From Chloroflexota bacterium (lineage in GTDB: Bacteria; Chloroflexota; Anaerolineae; Anaerolineales; UBA4823): 20,796 nt of DNA. The first letter of the stretch is position 1, and each line of letters starts with the position of its first letter. The stretch is from the NCBI GenBank assembly GCA_023395675.1, contig JAEWYL010000351.1, positions 1 through 20,796 of the forward strand, written 5' to 3'. Below the pieces are notes generated by a model, which saw only the letters and a program-made list of their open reading frames with translations, was not told where the DNA came from and did not search any database. Positions 7,136 through 14,686 of this stretch are shown here, one piece after another. A program made the position numbers and the translations under genes.

Positions 7136-8261
7136 TGTGATCAAACCGGGTGAGGGCGGCGCCGCTATCCGCAGCTGGCAGCCCGGCATGCTGAACCGCG
7201 AGCCCGAATATCCCGGCGGCGGGAAACCTCCCTTCGTCCCGGGCTCCGCGCCGGTCTCCCTGCCTGAAGAGCCGCGCGAGCTGCCTGCCTTCGAACCGGT
7301 GTTCAAAACGGGCGGCTCCGCCGGGACTCCGGCTGCAGCCGGCTGGCAGCCGTTGGACTTCAGGCGCCTGGCGCTTGATCCGGCGGTTGTTTCTTCCTCG
7401 CCCGGGCCTGAACCGGGAGCGGCGGGCGCCCAAAGACCGGACTCCAGGTTGGAATACCGGGCCTGGCAGCCGGCGGAGCTGGAGCTGCCTGCTCCGGAAC
7501 CCCGGCGGGATAACAACCAGGTCGCAGAGGGCGGCAGCTCGCTGCTGGAGGCTGCCCGCGCCCAGGCAGATGAGCTGCTGACCGAAGCCCGCGCCCGCGC
7601 AGCCGCGCTCCTGGCGGAGGCGGAGGCCCGCGCGGCAGAGATCATAGGCCAGGCGGAAAGCCAGGCCGGAGCCATGGCCCGCCAGGGCTATGCAGAAGGG
7701 ATGGCGGCCGCAAACGCCGAAACTGCAGAGCTGCTGCACACCGTGACGGCCATGACGGCCGAGGTGAACACCTGGCGCGAGGAGATGTTCGCCCAGGGTG
7801 AATTGATGATGCTGCGGCTGGTGATCGAAATTGCCCAGACCATCTTTGGCGATGGCCTGCCCCTGGACCCGGAAACCCTGGGGGCGGCTTTCTCCCGGGC
7901 GCTCTCCCAGGCAAAAACCCTGGGCGACCTGCGCATTTATGTCCATCCGGAGGACGCGGAAGCTCTCGGCCCCGAGTGGATGAAGCAGCAGAGCGCGATC
8001 AGCGGGCAGAGGATCGAGCTGGTCCCCTCCGACATCATCAAGCGGGGCGGGTGCTTCATCGAAGGCGATTACGGCACCGTGGATTCCCGGGTGGAATCGC
8101 AGCTCAAGCTCGTCCAGGATACGCTCCTGGCCACGCAGGCCGCTTCCCAGGCCGCCTCGCAGGCCGAAACGCACCGGACGCAGCCAGCGTTGGAGGCGGC
8201 AGCCCCGGCGGATGAAATGCAGGCCGGCGAACCGGACCCGGCGCCGGAGGTGGAGGCATGA
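7119..8261 (+). CDS. fliH: Flagellar export ATPase regulator FliH (extended)
   Basis: FliH is the cytoplasmic stator-like partner of the FliI ATPase. At 380 residues it is longer than common FliH proteins (about 230-270). Residues 1-130 form a low-complexity Pro/Gly-rich region; 140-195 form an Ala/Arg/Glu-rich coiled coil (ARAQADELLTEARARAAALL, ending in RQGYAEGMAAAN); 195-345 match the conserved FliH/YscL domain (MMLRLVIEIAQTIFG, LRIYVHPEDAEAL, KRGGCFIEGDYGTVDSR). A repetitive Ala/Gln tail ends the protein. The ATG at 7119 has GGTGGAG 7 nt upstream and overlaps fliG by 17 nt; an in-frame TTG at 7098 is less likely. The stop overlaps the fliI start (ATGA). Identity is secure from domain plus position. 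Confidence 0.92.
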   Translation: MPSSPSVIKPGEGGAAIRSWQPGMLNREPEYPGGGKPPFVPGSAPVSLPEEPRELPAFEPVFKTGGSAGTPAAAGWQPLDFRRLALDPAVVSSSPGPEPGAAGAQRPDSRLEYRAWQPAELELPAPEPRRDNNQVAEGGSSLLEAARAQADELLTEARARAAALLAEAEARAAEIIGQAESQAGAMARQGYAEGMAAANAETAELLHTVTAMTAEVNTWREEMFAQGELMMLRLVIEIAQTIFGDGLPLDPETLGAAFSRALSQAKTLGDLRIYVHPEDAEALGPEWMKQQSAISGQRIELVPSDIIKRGGCFIEGDYGTVDSRVESQLKLVQDTLLATQAASQAASQAETHRTQPALEAAAPADEMQAGEPDPAPEVEA

Positions 8262-9577
8262 CGGCCGCGCCGCAGCCCGATCTCACCCGCTATCACCTGG
8301 AGCTCAGCCGCCTGAACCCCATCCGGCTTTCCGGGCGCGTGGTGCAGGTGGTCGGCCTGACCATCGAAGCCACGGGGCTGGATTGCCAGATCGGCGAAGT
8401 GTGCGAGATCCACACTCAGGGCCAGGGCAAGCTGATCTGCGAGGTGGTGGGTTTCCGCCAGAACCGCACGCTGCTGATGCCCCTGGGTGAGATGCAGGGC
8501 ATCCAACCTGGGAGCCCCATCCTCCCGCTGCGCACCGCTTTCCGCGCTCCGGTCAGCCCCACGCTGCTGGGCCGGGTGCTGGACGGCATGGGGCGGCCCA
8601 TTGACGGGCTCGGCCCGCTTGAGAAAATCGGCACCGCGCCCACTTACAACGCCGCGCCCCACCCGCTCAACCGCCAGCCGATCACCGAGCCGCTGGTGAC
8701 CGGCGTCCGGGCCATAGACGGGATGCTCACCTGCGGCAAGGGCCAGCGCATCGGCATCTTTGCCGGCTCGGGGGTGGGCAAATCCACCCTGATGGGCGCG
8801 ATCGCCCGCAGCTCAAAGGCCGACGTCAGCGTCATCGCCCTGATCGGCGAGCGCGGGCGTGAGGTCCAGGAATTCATTGATCGCGACCTGGGCCCGGAAG
8901 GCCTGGAACGCTCGGTGGTGATCGTCTCCACCTCCGACCAGCCGGCCCTGGTGCGCCTGAAGGCGGCCTGGGTGGCTACCACCATCGCCGAATACTTCCG
9001 CGACCAGGGCCAGGACGTGACTTTCCTGATGGACTCGGTCACCCGCTTTGCCATGGCCCAACGCGAGGTCGGGCTGGCGATTGGAGAGCCCCCGGCGAGC
9101 AAGGGATACACCCCATCGGTGTTCGCCCTGATGCCCAAGCTGCTGGAACGGGCGGGGACGGGCGAAAAGGGCTCCATCACCGGGTTTTATACCGTGCTGG
9201 TCGAGGGCGACGATTTCAACGAGCCGATCTGCGACGCGGCGCGCGGGATTCTGGACGGGCATATCCTGCTCAGCCGCCAGCTGGCCGCCCGCAACCACTA
9301 TCCTGCCATTGACGTCCTGGGCAGCATCAGCCGTGTGATGCCGGCGGTGACCACGCCCGAGCACCGCGCCCGCGCCGCCCAGGTGCGCAAGCATATGGCC
9401 ACATACGAGAAAGCGCGCGATCTGGTGAATATCGGCGCTTATGTGAACGGCTCCGATGCCGAGATTGACGCAGCCCTGGCCGCGCTGCCTGCTATCAACG
9501 CCTTTTTGCAGCAGGGCAAAGAGTTCACTCCTTTCGAACAGACCGAGCGAGCGCTGGGTGAGATCAGCGCCGGTTAA
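8258..9577 (+). CDS. fliI: Flagellum-specific ATP synthase / export ATPase FliI
   Basis: This 439-residue F1-beta-like hexameric ATPase energises delivery of substrates to the flagellar type III export gate. The Walker A loop is AGSGVGKST (about residues 169-177), the IGERGREVQEF motif carries the catalytic Glu near residue 198, and Walker B ends VTFLMD at about D259. The FliI/YscN signature EPPASKGYTPSVFALMPKLL and the sequence LLSRQLAARNHYPAIDVLGS are present. All nucleotide-binding residues expected for an active enzyme are intact and the length is typical. It overlaps fliH by 4 nt (ATGA), so the ATPase and its regulator are translationally coupled, and is followed after 35 nt by fliJ. Confidence 0.98.
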   Translation: MTAAPQPDLTRYHLELSRLNPIRLSGRVVQVVGLTIEATGLDCQIGEVCEIHTQGQGKLICEVVGFRQNRTLLMPLGEMQGIQPGSPILPLRTAFRAPVSPTLLGRVLDGMGRPIDGLGPLEKIGTAPTYNAAPHPLNRQPITEPLVTGVRAIDGMLTCGKGQRIGIFAGSGVGKSTLMGAIARSSKADVSVIALIGERGREVQEFIDRDLGPEGLERSVVIVSTSDQPALVRLKAAWVATTIAEYFRDQGQDVTFLMDSVTRFAMAQREVGLAIGEPPASKGYTPSVFALMPKLLERAGTGEKGSITGFYTVLVEGDDFNEPICDAARGILDGHILLSRQLAARNHYPAIDVLGSISRVMPAVTTPEHRARAAQVRKHMATYEKARDLVNIGAYVNGSDAEIDAALAALPAINAFLQQGKEFTPFEQTERALGEISAG

Positions 9578-9612
9578 GGACGAAGAACCTTTCATTTGGA
9601 GAAGCGATAAGC

Positions 9613-10065
9613 ATGGCGCCGAAATTTACCCTTCAATCCGTTTTAGACTTTCGACACAGCCGGGTGGAAGCCCTTGAGATCGAACTGGGGAACGCCATCC
9701 AGGCGCACCAGCGGGGGCTGACTTTTCTGGATGCGCTGGTGGACAGCCAGGCGCGCATCTATTCCCAGATGACTGAATGCCAGCAGGGAGAGATTGACCT
9801 GTTCCTGATCTACCGCATGCAGGCCAGTTTGAAAATGGTCAACGACCGCATCGAGAAACAGGCGGCCCTGGTGGACGAGCTGGCTGCGCAGGTGGAGCTC
9901 AAGCGTATCGAGCTGGTCACAGCCAGGCAGGAAGAAGAAGCCCTGGAAAAGCTGTGGGAGAAGGAGCGCGAGCGCTACCAGGCCGAGCAGGCGCAGATTG
10001 AGAGCCGGACGCAGGATGATATTTATATCGCCCGCGCTTACCACAGCACCCTGGGCGCAGCGTAG
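9613..10065 (+). CDS. fliJ: Flagellar export protein FliJ
   Basis: At 150 residues it is predicted to be an almost entirely helical coiled coil, as expected for the FliJ stalk that inserts in the FliI hexamer and contacts FlhA. The N-terminus KFTLQSVLDFRHSRVEALEI resembles the family start (F-L--VL--R----E), followed by heptad-rich segments (RIEKQAALVDELAAQVELKR, EEEALEKLWEKERERYQAEQ). The length is typical (about 147). A GGAGAAG ribosome site is about 9 nt upstream. Sequence conservation in FliJ is weak in general, so the call leans on helical character and its place directly after fliI. Confidence 0.9.
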   Translation: MAPKFTLQSVLDFRHSRVEALEIELGNAIQAHQRGLTFLDALVDSQARIYSQMTECQQGEIDLFLIYRMQASLKMVNDRIEKQAALVDELAAQVELKRIELVTARQEEEALEKLWEKERERYQAEQAQIESRTQDDIYIARAYHSTLGAA

Positions 10066-10077
10066 AGGCAGGATATC

Positions 10078-10644
10078 TTGATCGATAACTCAATCTTCGC
10101 TTCCAAAATGCAGGAGGCCATGTTCCGCCTCATCCAGGCCCTGGTTGACCGTCTGGGCGACGGCGCTCAGAACCGGACCGCGGAGGGTGAAACTGCCGGG
10201 GCTGCCGGGCAGCGGGCGGAGGCGTTGGCCGCGGAAGCCGGCGACCTGCCGGGGAATTTCGATGACCTGATTCGCAAGGCCGCCTCCCGCTACGACGTGA
10301 ACCCGCAGCTGGTGGCCGCGGTGATCCGGGCCGAGTCCAACTTTAACCCGAAAGCGGTCTCCTCCGCAGGGGCTAAAGGCCTGATGCAGCTCATGCCCGC
10401 CACTGCAGCCGGGCTGGGCGTATCGAACCCGTTCGACCCGGCGGAGAATATCGATGGGGGCGTGCGCCTGCTGCGCCAGCTCCTCAACCGCTATGATGAG
10501 GACGTCTCGCTGGCTCTGGCGGCTTATAACGCTGGGCCCGGCGCGGTGAACCGCTACGGGGGCATCCCGCCTTACCGGGAGACCCAGGTATACGTGCAGC
10601 GGGTGCTCGGCTATCTGAAGTCGAAATTTGACTGGAGCGCGTGA
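10078..10644 (+). CDS. Lytic transglycosylase (SLT domain), flagellum-associated
   Basis: This soluble lytic transglycosylase-like protein of 188 residues would cleave peptidoglycan glycan strands. The catalytic Glu is at about residue 86 in the ES motif (AAVIRAESNFNPKAVSSAGA), followed by GLMQLMPATA (about 101-110), ALAAYNAGPGAV (about 146-157) and the closing PYRETQVYVQRVLGYL. Residues 1-60 are variable and show no signal peptide or membrane segment. It is predicted to start at TTG 10078 with GAGGCAGGA upstream; ATG 10108 is an alternative. It lies 12 nt after fliJ and 2 nt before flgB. Context suggests it opens the wall for the growing rod, the job done by the FlgJ muramidase elsewhere, and that it may be secreted by the flagellar export system (inferred). 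Confidence 0.9.
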   Translation: MIDNSIFASKMQEAMFRLIQALVDRLGDGAQNRTAEGETAGAAGQRAEALAAEAGDLPGNFDDLIRKAASRYDVNPQLVAAVIRAESNFNPKAVSSAGAKGLMQLMPATAAGLGVSNPFDPAENIDGGVRLLRQLLNRYDEDVSLALAAYNAGPGAVNRYGGIPPYRETQVYVQRVLGYLKSKFDWSA

Positions 10645-10646
10645 GA

Positions 10647-11057
10647 ATGAGCGACCTGATTGTCAATGACAGCGCGATGAAAGCGGCGCGCTTCGCCCTG
10701 GACGGGCTGGCGCTGCAGCAGGAAGCCATTGGGAGCAACCTGGCGAACGTGGATACCCCCGGCTACCAGGCCCAGACGGTTGATTTCCAATCGGCGTTGA
10801 AACAGGCCCTGCAGCGAGATGAAAAGGCCCCGCCTCGCCTGGAAGTCACGAACCCCGGGCATCTGCAAGCAGGGGAAAGGCCGGTGTCCATGCAGACCGT
10901 GCTGCGCACGGGGGGCAGCCGGCGCGCCGACGGCAACAATGTGGATGTTGAGGTGGAGATGGCCCAGATGGCGGAAGCCGGGATCTCTTATCAGGCCATC
11001 ACCCAATTGGTCAGCAAGAAGCTGCTCTTGCTGAAGAATATCGCAGACAGGAGGTAA
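10647..11057 (+). CDS. flgB: Flagellar basal-body rod protein FlgB
   Basis: This proximal rod subunit has 136 residues. The N-terminal segment carries ALDGLALQQEAIGSNLANVD and then TPGYQAQTVDFQSALKQAL, the FlgB signature. The C-terminal helix NVDVEVEMAQMAEAGISYQA with ITQLVSKKLLLLKNI forms the other half of the rod core. Length is typical (about 135). The start ATG 10647 has TGGAG 8 nt upstream; an in-frame GTG at 10641 overlaps the upstream stop but has no well-spaced ribosome site. In most bacteria flgB directly precedes flgC; here it is about 6.6 kb away and sits next to the transglycosylase gene. fliK follows after 7 nt. Confidence 0.95.
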   Translation: MSDLIVNDSAMKAARFALDGLALQQEAIGSNLANVDTPGYQAQTVDFQSALKQALQRDEKAPPRLEVTNPGHLQAGERPVSMQTVLRTGGSRRADGNNVDVEVEMAQMAEAGISYQAITQLVSKKLLLLKNIADRR

Positions 11058-11064
11058 AAAACCA

Positions 11065-12399
11065 GTGGAAAATTTGTTTACCCTGGCGGAGCGCAGTCCG
11101 GCGCAGGCAGCCGGCCGGACCGCAGCCGCCCATTCACCGCCCGGCGTCCGGGCGAAGACCGGGGAGCCGGAAGGCCCCGGGTTTTCCGAAGAGCTGGAGC
11201 GGGCCAGGAAAAGGCAGGCAGAGGAAGAACTGCTGGCCGGGACCGCGGCCCTGAGCGCCATGCAGGCGGGCGAAAACCGGCCCCCGGTTGAGCCCGGACC
11301 CCCTGAAGAAGGCGTCCAGGAGGCCGGGACTGCAGAAACCGCGAACTCCGGCTCCCAGACCCCGGTCGAGGACGACCCGGTGCGTGCGCTGCAGGCTGCG
11401 GTGGATGGGCAGCTGGCGCAGGCGATGGGAGAGGTCACCGCGGCAGCCGGGCAGGTCGGGGCGCCTCAGACGCCCCAGGAGGGGACGGCGGTCGAAGCCG
11501 GGAGTGTTCAGGCGGGGATGCAGCCCGCACCGCTGCCGGAGACAGCCGCTGCGGAGAGTATGACCGCAGCCTCGCAGATGGTTCAGGGCAGCACGCTGGA
11601 GAACGGCGAGCAGGCCCAGCCGGTGACGGCAGCCTTCACCCCGCCGCCCAAGACCCCGCCTTCGACGGTAGAGCTGGGCTCGGCAGCCAGCGGGCATCTG
11701 CTGGAGAACGACGCCGCTTTGGAGGCGGAAGCGCCGCCCACGGTACAGGAGCCGCTGCCGCAGCCCGCCAGCGAGACGGACCCTGCCGGCCGGACCCCTG
11801 CTCTGCAGAGCGCCCGGGATGAAAGCCGGGAGGCAGGCTCCAACACCGGGCAGGAGAACAGCCCGCGGCAGAGCAGCAGCGCTGCCGGGGAGGTCTATGT
11901 CGCGGCAGAAAAGAGTGCGCAGGTGAATTCCAAGACCGGAATCCAGGCTGCCGAGCCGGCCCGCATGGCGGAAGCTCAAGAGCCTCAGCTTGCCTCTCAG
12001 ATCTCCAGGGCGGTCCTGGAGATGACCCGCAGCGGGGAATCGATCCTGCGTCTCCAGCTCTCTCCCGAGCACCTCGGACCCATCACCCTGCAGGTGCTCA
12101 ACGGGCCCGACGGCCTGCGCGTATGGATGTCTGCAGAATTGCCCGCCACCGCGGCCCTGCTCGAAAGCCGCCAGACGGACCTGCAGGGAACGCTCCAGGT
12201 GAACGGGGTGCAGCTTGCCGGTCTGTTCATCGGACAAGACGCTGCCCAGGACCAGGCGGCGAACTGGAACCGCTGGCAGTTCCGCAAGCAGTCTTCTCGC
12301 AGTGGAAGCGGCCTGTCGCGCGCCGGCGAAGAGCCGGGAGAGCAGGAAATTCCCCTGCGCCGCATCCAGTCTGAATCGATGGTTGACTATCTGATCTAA
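11065..12399 (+). CDS. fliK: Flagellar hook-length control protein FliK
   Basis: FliK is the molecular ruler secreted during hook growth that triggers the FlhB substrate-specificity switch. At 444 residues it has a long Ala/Pro/Glu/Gln-rich low-complexity N-terminal region (about 1-310), consistent with an extended ruler. A compact C-terminal Flg_hook domain lies at about 312-392: ILRLQLSPEHLGPITLQVLN, LRVWMSAELPATAALLESRQ, LQVNGVQLAGLFIG. Start is GTG 11065, with AGGAGG (11049-11054) overlapping the flgB stop, 10 nt upstream. It is followed 12 nt later by flgD, giving the common fliK-flgD-flgE order. A second FliK-like gene exists at 14721. Confidence 0.93.
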   Translation: MENLFTLAERSPAQAAGRTAAAHSPPGVRAKTGEPEGPGFSEELERARKRQAEEELLAGTAALSAMQAGENRPPVEPGPPEEGVQEAGTAETANSGSQTPVEDDPVRALQAAVDGQLAQAMGEVTAAAGQVGAPQTPQEGTAVEAGSVQAGMQPAPLPETAAAESMTAASQMVQGSTLENGEQAQPVTAAFTPPPKTPPSTVELGSAASGHLLENDAALEAEAPPTVQEPLPQPASETDPAGRTPALQSARDESREAGSNTGQENSPRQSSSAAGEVYVAAEKSAQVNSKTGIQAAEPARMAEAQEPQLASQISRAVLEMTRSGESILRLQLSPEHLGPITLQVLNGPDGLRVWMSAELPATAALLESRQTDLQGTLQVNGVQLAGLFIGQDAAQDQAANWNRWQFRKQSSRSGSGLSRAGEEPGEQEIPLRRIQSESMVDYLI

Positions 12400-12411
12400 A
12401 AGGAGAGGCAA

Positions 12412-12705
12412 ATGGCAACTTTTGCAATCAGCAGCAGCGCCAGCCGGCCCGTTCAGAGCGCCGGAGAAAACGGCCAGAGCGGAACGAACGCCGGTGTGTT
12501 TGGGGCAGATGGAAGCGAGTTTATGCAGATCCTGCTCGCTCAACTGCGCAACCAGAACCCGATGCAGCCCATGGACGACAACCAGCTGATCGGGCAGATG
12601 ACCCAGCTCAATTCCCTGCAGGAACTGCAGAAGATCAGCGCCACCCTGGACGGGCTGGCGCAGGTTCTCACCCCGGTGGACGAACCGGAAAACAGCGGGC
12701 AGTGA
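12412..12705 (+). CDS. flgD: Short flagellar hook-cap protein FlgD
   Basis: FlgD forms the scaffold cap on which hook subunits assemble. Only 97 residues are encoded, covering the conserved FlgD N-terminal domain: ADGSEFMQILLAQLRNQNPM, then QPMDDNQLIGQMTQLNSLQE and LQKISATL. The Ig-like/Tudor C-terminal region of the roughly 230-residue enterobacterial protein is absent, and it is shorter even than minimal Bacillus-type FlgD (about 140). The stop at 12703-12705 is followed by a well-formed ribosome site for the next gene, so truncation by mutation is unlikely. AAAAGGAGAGG precedes the ATG. Confidence 0.93.
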   Translation: MATFAISSSASRPVQSAGENGQSGTNAGVFGADGSEFMQILLAQLRNQNPMQPMDDNQLIGQMTQLNSLQELQKISATLDGLAQVLTPVDEPENSGQ

Positions 12706-12742
12706 GGCGGCAGGCCGGAATGACTGAGAAAGGAGGCAGCCA

Positions 12743-13192
12743 ATGACAGAACCGCTTCAACAGGTTCAGCGCGCAGGCGGTTATAACGCGCCGCTGCCGG
12801 CGCATCCTGCCGGCCAGGTTGCAGGACCCAGCTTTGCCGACACGCTGCGAAAGGTGCAGCAGGGAGAGGAAATCCCTGCACCCGGGAAGAACACGGGGCT
12901 GCAGCAGCCCGAACAGGCCCAGGGGAACTATGACCTGCGGTTTTCGAACCACGCTCAGAAGCGCATGCAGAGCCGGGAGATCGCGCTGACAGACGAAGGT
13001 CTGTCACGGCTGTCCACGGCTGTGGATAAGGCCGAGCAGCGCGGTGGGAAGGAATCGCTGGTCCTGATGGATGAGCTGGCCTTTATCGTCAACATCCGCG
13101 AGCGCCTGGTCGTCACTGCGATTGACGCAGGCAAGCGCGGCGAAGGAGTTTTTACCCAGATTGACAGCGTCGTCATTGCCGGCGACGCCTGA
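12743..13192 (+). CDS. Flagellar operon protein, TIGR02530-like (function unknown)
   Basis: This 149-residue protein resembles the 'flagellar operon protein' family (TIGR02530), which lies between flgD and flgE in many Gram-positive-type flagellar operons. Residues 1-60 are low complexity and variable. The conserved domain at about 65-147 reads FSNHAQKRMQSREIALT, LSRLSTAVDKAEQRGGKESL, VLMDELAFIVNI, VVTAIDAG and GVFTQIDSVVI. No catalytic motif, signal peptide or membrane helix is visible. A strong AGGAGG is 7 nt before the ATG. The fixed position between hook cap and hook suggests a hook-assembly role, perhaps as a chaperone or secreted factor, but its function cannot be stated from sequence. 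Confidence 0.88.
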   Translation: MTEPLQQVQRAGGYNAPLPAHPAGQVAGPSFADTLRKVQQGEEIPAPGKNTGLQQPEQAQGNYDLRFSNHAQKRMQSREIALTDEGLSRLSTAVDKAEQRGGKESLVLMDELAFIVNIRERLVVTAIDAGKRGEGVFTQIDSVVIAGDA

Positions 13193-13268
13193 ACTCGGAC
13201 CCCAACCCAATCCCCGGCTGGCCCTCTCGTAGGAAGCCTGGGAAACTCATTTCTACCGGAGGAAGAAC

Positions 13269-14492
13269 ATGTTACGCTCGATGTTCACTGCAATCAGCTC
13301 GCTCAACCTGCACCAGTACTTCATGGATGTGGTGGCAGACAACCTGGCAAACGCCAATACGAACGGCTACAAGTCCAGCCGCATCTCCTTCCAGGACCAG
13401 TTTGCCCAGGTGCTGTGGAACGGTGCGGCCCCCACCCAGGTCCTGGGCGGTATCAACCCGGCCCAGGTCGGTCTGGGCGCCCGCCTGGGCTCGATCTCTC
13501 AGAACTTCACCCAGGGGATGCTGCAGAGCACCGGCCGGGATACCGATCTGGCGATCCAGGGCGACGGGTTCTTCATCTACGCCAACGGCCCCTCCCAGTA
13601 TTTCTCCCGGGATGGGATCCTGGAGGTGGACTCGGACGGCTTCCTGGTGAACGCCGGCTCGGGGATGCGCCTGCAGGGGTGGATGGTGGATGCCAGCGGC
13701 ACGACGGTGGATACCAACGAGCCGGTCGGCTCCATCCAGCTCCCGCTCGGCGCCTCCGTGTCCCGGGCGACCAGCCGCTTCACCCTGATCGGCAACCTGG
13801 ACTGCACCACCGGGTCCGGAGCCTCTTACTCCGCCACCGTGGGCGTGTACGACTCGCTTGGCGCGCTCCAGAGCGTGGAGCTAACCTTCACCAAGGATGC
13901 TGACCCTGATACGGCCGACGGCGTCACCACCTGGTCCTGGGATGCAGGCACCAGCGGCAGCGGCCAGATCACTTTCGACTCGACGGGCCAGTTTGTTGAC
14001 TCTACCGGAAATATCTCGATCCCCGGAACCGGGGGGGCCAATGAGCTGGAAATTACCCCCGACTTCAGCCAGCTCACCCAGCTCGGCACCGGCAGCGATG
14101 TCGCCATCTCCACCCAGGACGGCCTGGCCGCCGGCGCCTTTTCCGGTTTTTACGTCTCCCCACAGACAGGAGAGATCATCGGCGTCTATTCAAACGGTAT
14201 GCAGCACCTGATCGGTCTGGTGGGGCTGGCGAACTTCGTCAACCCCGCCGGCCTGACCCGCATGGGGCAGAGCATGTATTCCGCAGGCCCCAACTCGGGC
14301 ACGCCCGCCATCGGCGCCCCGAATGCGGGCGGGCGCGGGACGGTCGCCTCCGGTTTCGTGGAAGGGTCGAACGTGGACCTTGGACAGGAGTTCACGAATA
14401 TGATCCTCGCCCAGCGCGGTTTCCAGGCCTCCTCCAGGATCATCACCACCTCCGATGAGATGCTGCAGGAGCTGGTGAATATCAAGCGGTAA
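13269..14492 (+). CDS. flgE: Flagellar hook protein FlgE
   Basis: This 407-residue protein is the subunit of the universal-joint hook. The N-terminal rod/hook signature is AISSLNLHQYFMDVVADNLA then NANTNGYKSSRISFQDQF. The F/G/E-type segment GRDTDLAIQGDGFFIYANG follows at about residues 88-106, then a beta-rich central domain (about 150-300) with Thr/Ser/Gly-rich sequence. The C-terminal core helix reads GFVEGSNVDLGQEFTNMILA, QRGFQASSRIITTSDEMLQE and LVNIKR. FlgF/FlgG belong to the same superfamily, but the length and position after fliK-flgD favour FlgE. A strong GGAGGAAG site precedes the ATG. It ends the operon before a long hairpin. Confidence 0.93.
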   Translation: MLRSMFTAISSLNLHQYFMDVVADNLANANTNGYKSSRISFQDQFAQVLWNGAAPTQVLGGINPAQVGLGARLGSISQNFTQGMLQSTGRDTDLAIQGDGFFIYANGPSQYFSRDGILEVDSDGFLVNAGSGMRLQGWMVDASGTTVDTNEPVGSIQLPLGASVSRATSRFTLIGNLDCTTGSGASYSATVGVYDSLGALQSVELTFTKDADPDTADGVTTWSWDAGTSGSGQITFDSTGQFVDSTGNISIPGTGGANELEITPDFSQLTQLGTGSDVAISTQDGLAAGAFSGFYVSPQTGEIIGVYSNGMQHLIGLVGLANFVNPAGLTRMGQSMYSAGPNSGTPAIGAPNAGGRGTVASGFVEGSNVDLGQEFTNMILAQRGFQASSRIITTSDEMLQELVNIKR

Positions 14493-14541
14493 TGGATGGT
14501 TTTGAGGCTGCCCTCAGACAGCCATAAGAAGTGTAATGTTT

Positions 14542-14582
14542 ACACTCTGCGGGGCCGGGCTTCGCTCGACCCCGCAGAGTGT
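14542..14582 (+). terminator. Long hairpin after flgE (probable end of basal-body operon)
   Basis: A perfect 13-bp stem (ACACTCTGCGGGG, 14542-14554, with CCCCGCAGAGTGT, 14570-14582) continues inward, after one C/A mismatch, as CGGGC/GCTCG with a G-U wobble and a TTC loop. A T-run does not follow, so it is an imperfect intrinsic terminator and may also stabilise the 3' end of the mRNA. It separates flgE from the next unit. Confidence 0.55.
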
Positions 14583-14686
14583 ATTGAATAAACTGCTGCA
14601 ACCCATAAATGGCCCCACAATATAAAAACCACTGGTAGGAGAACCACAGCCGCAGGATCACAGCTTGAGGAGCTTCGTTAACCGGC

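Noticed and set aside
5861..7675. 604-codon open frame on the - strand opposite fliG/fliH
   Set aside because: It lies antisense to two confidently identified genes; its sequence is low-complexity and matches no family. Long antisense frames are expected in GC-rich DNA.
11134..12543. 469-codon - strand open frame opposite fliK
   Set aside because: Antisense shadow of a GC-rich, Ala/Pro-rich gene; no plausible domain, and the + strand frame has ribosome site, FliK domain and operon context.
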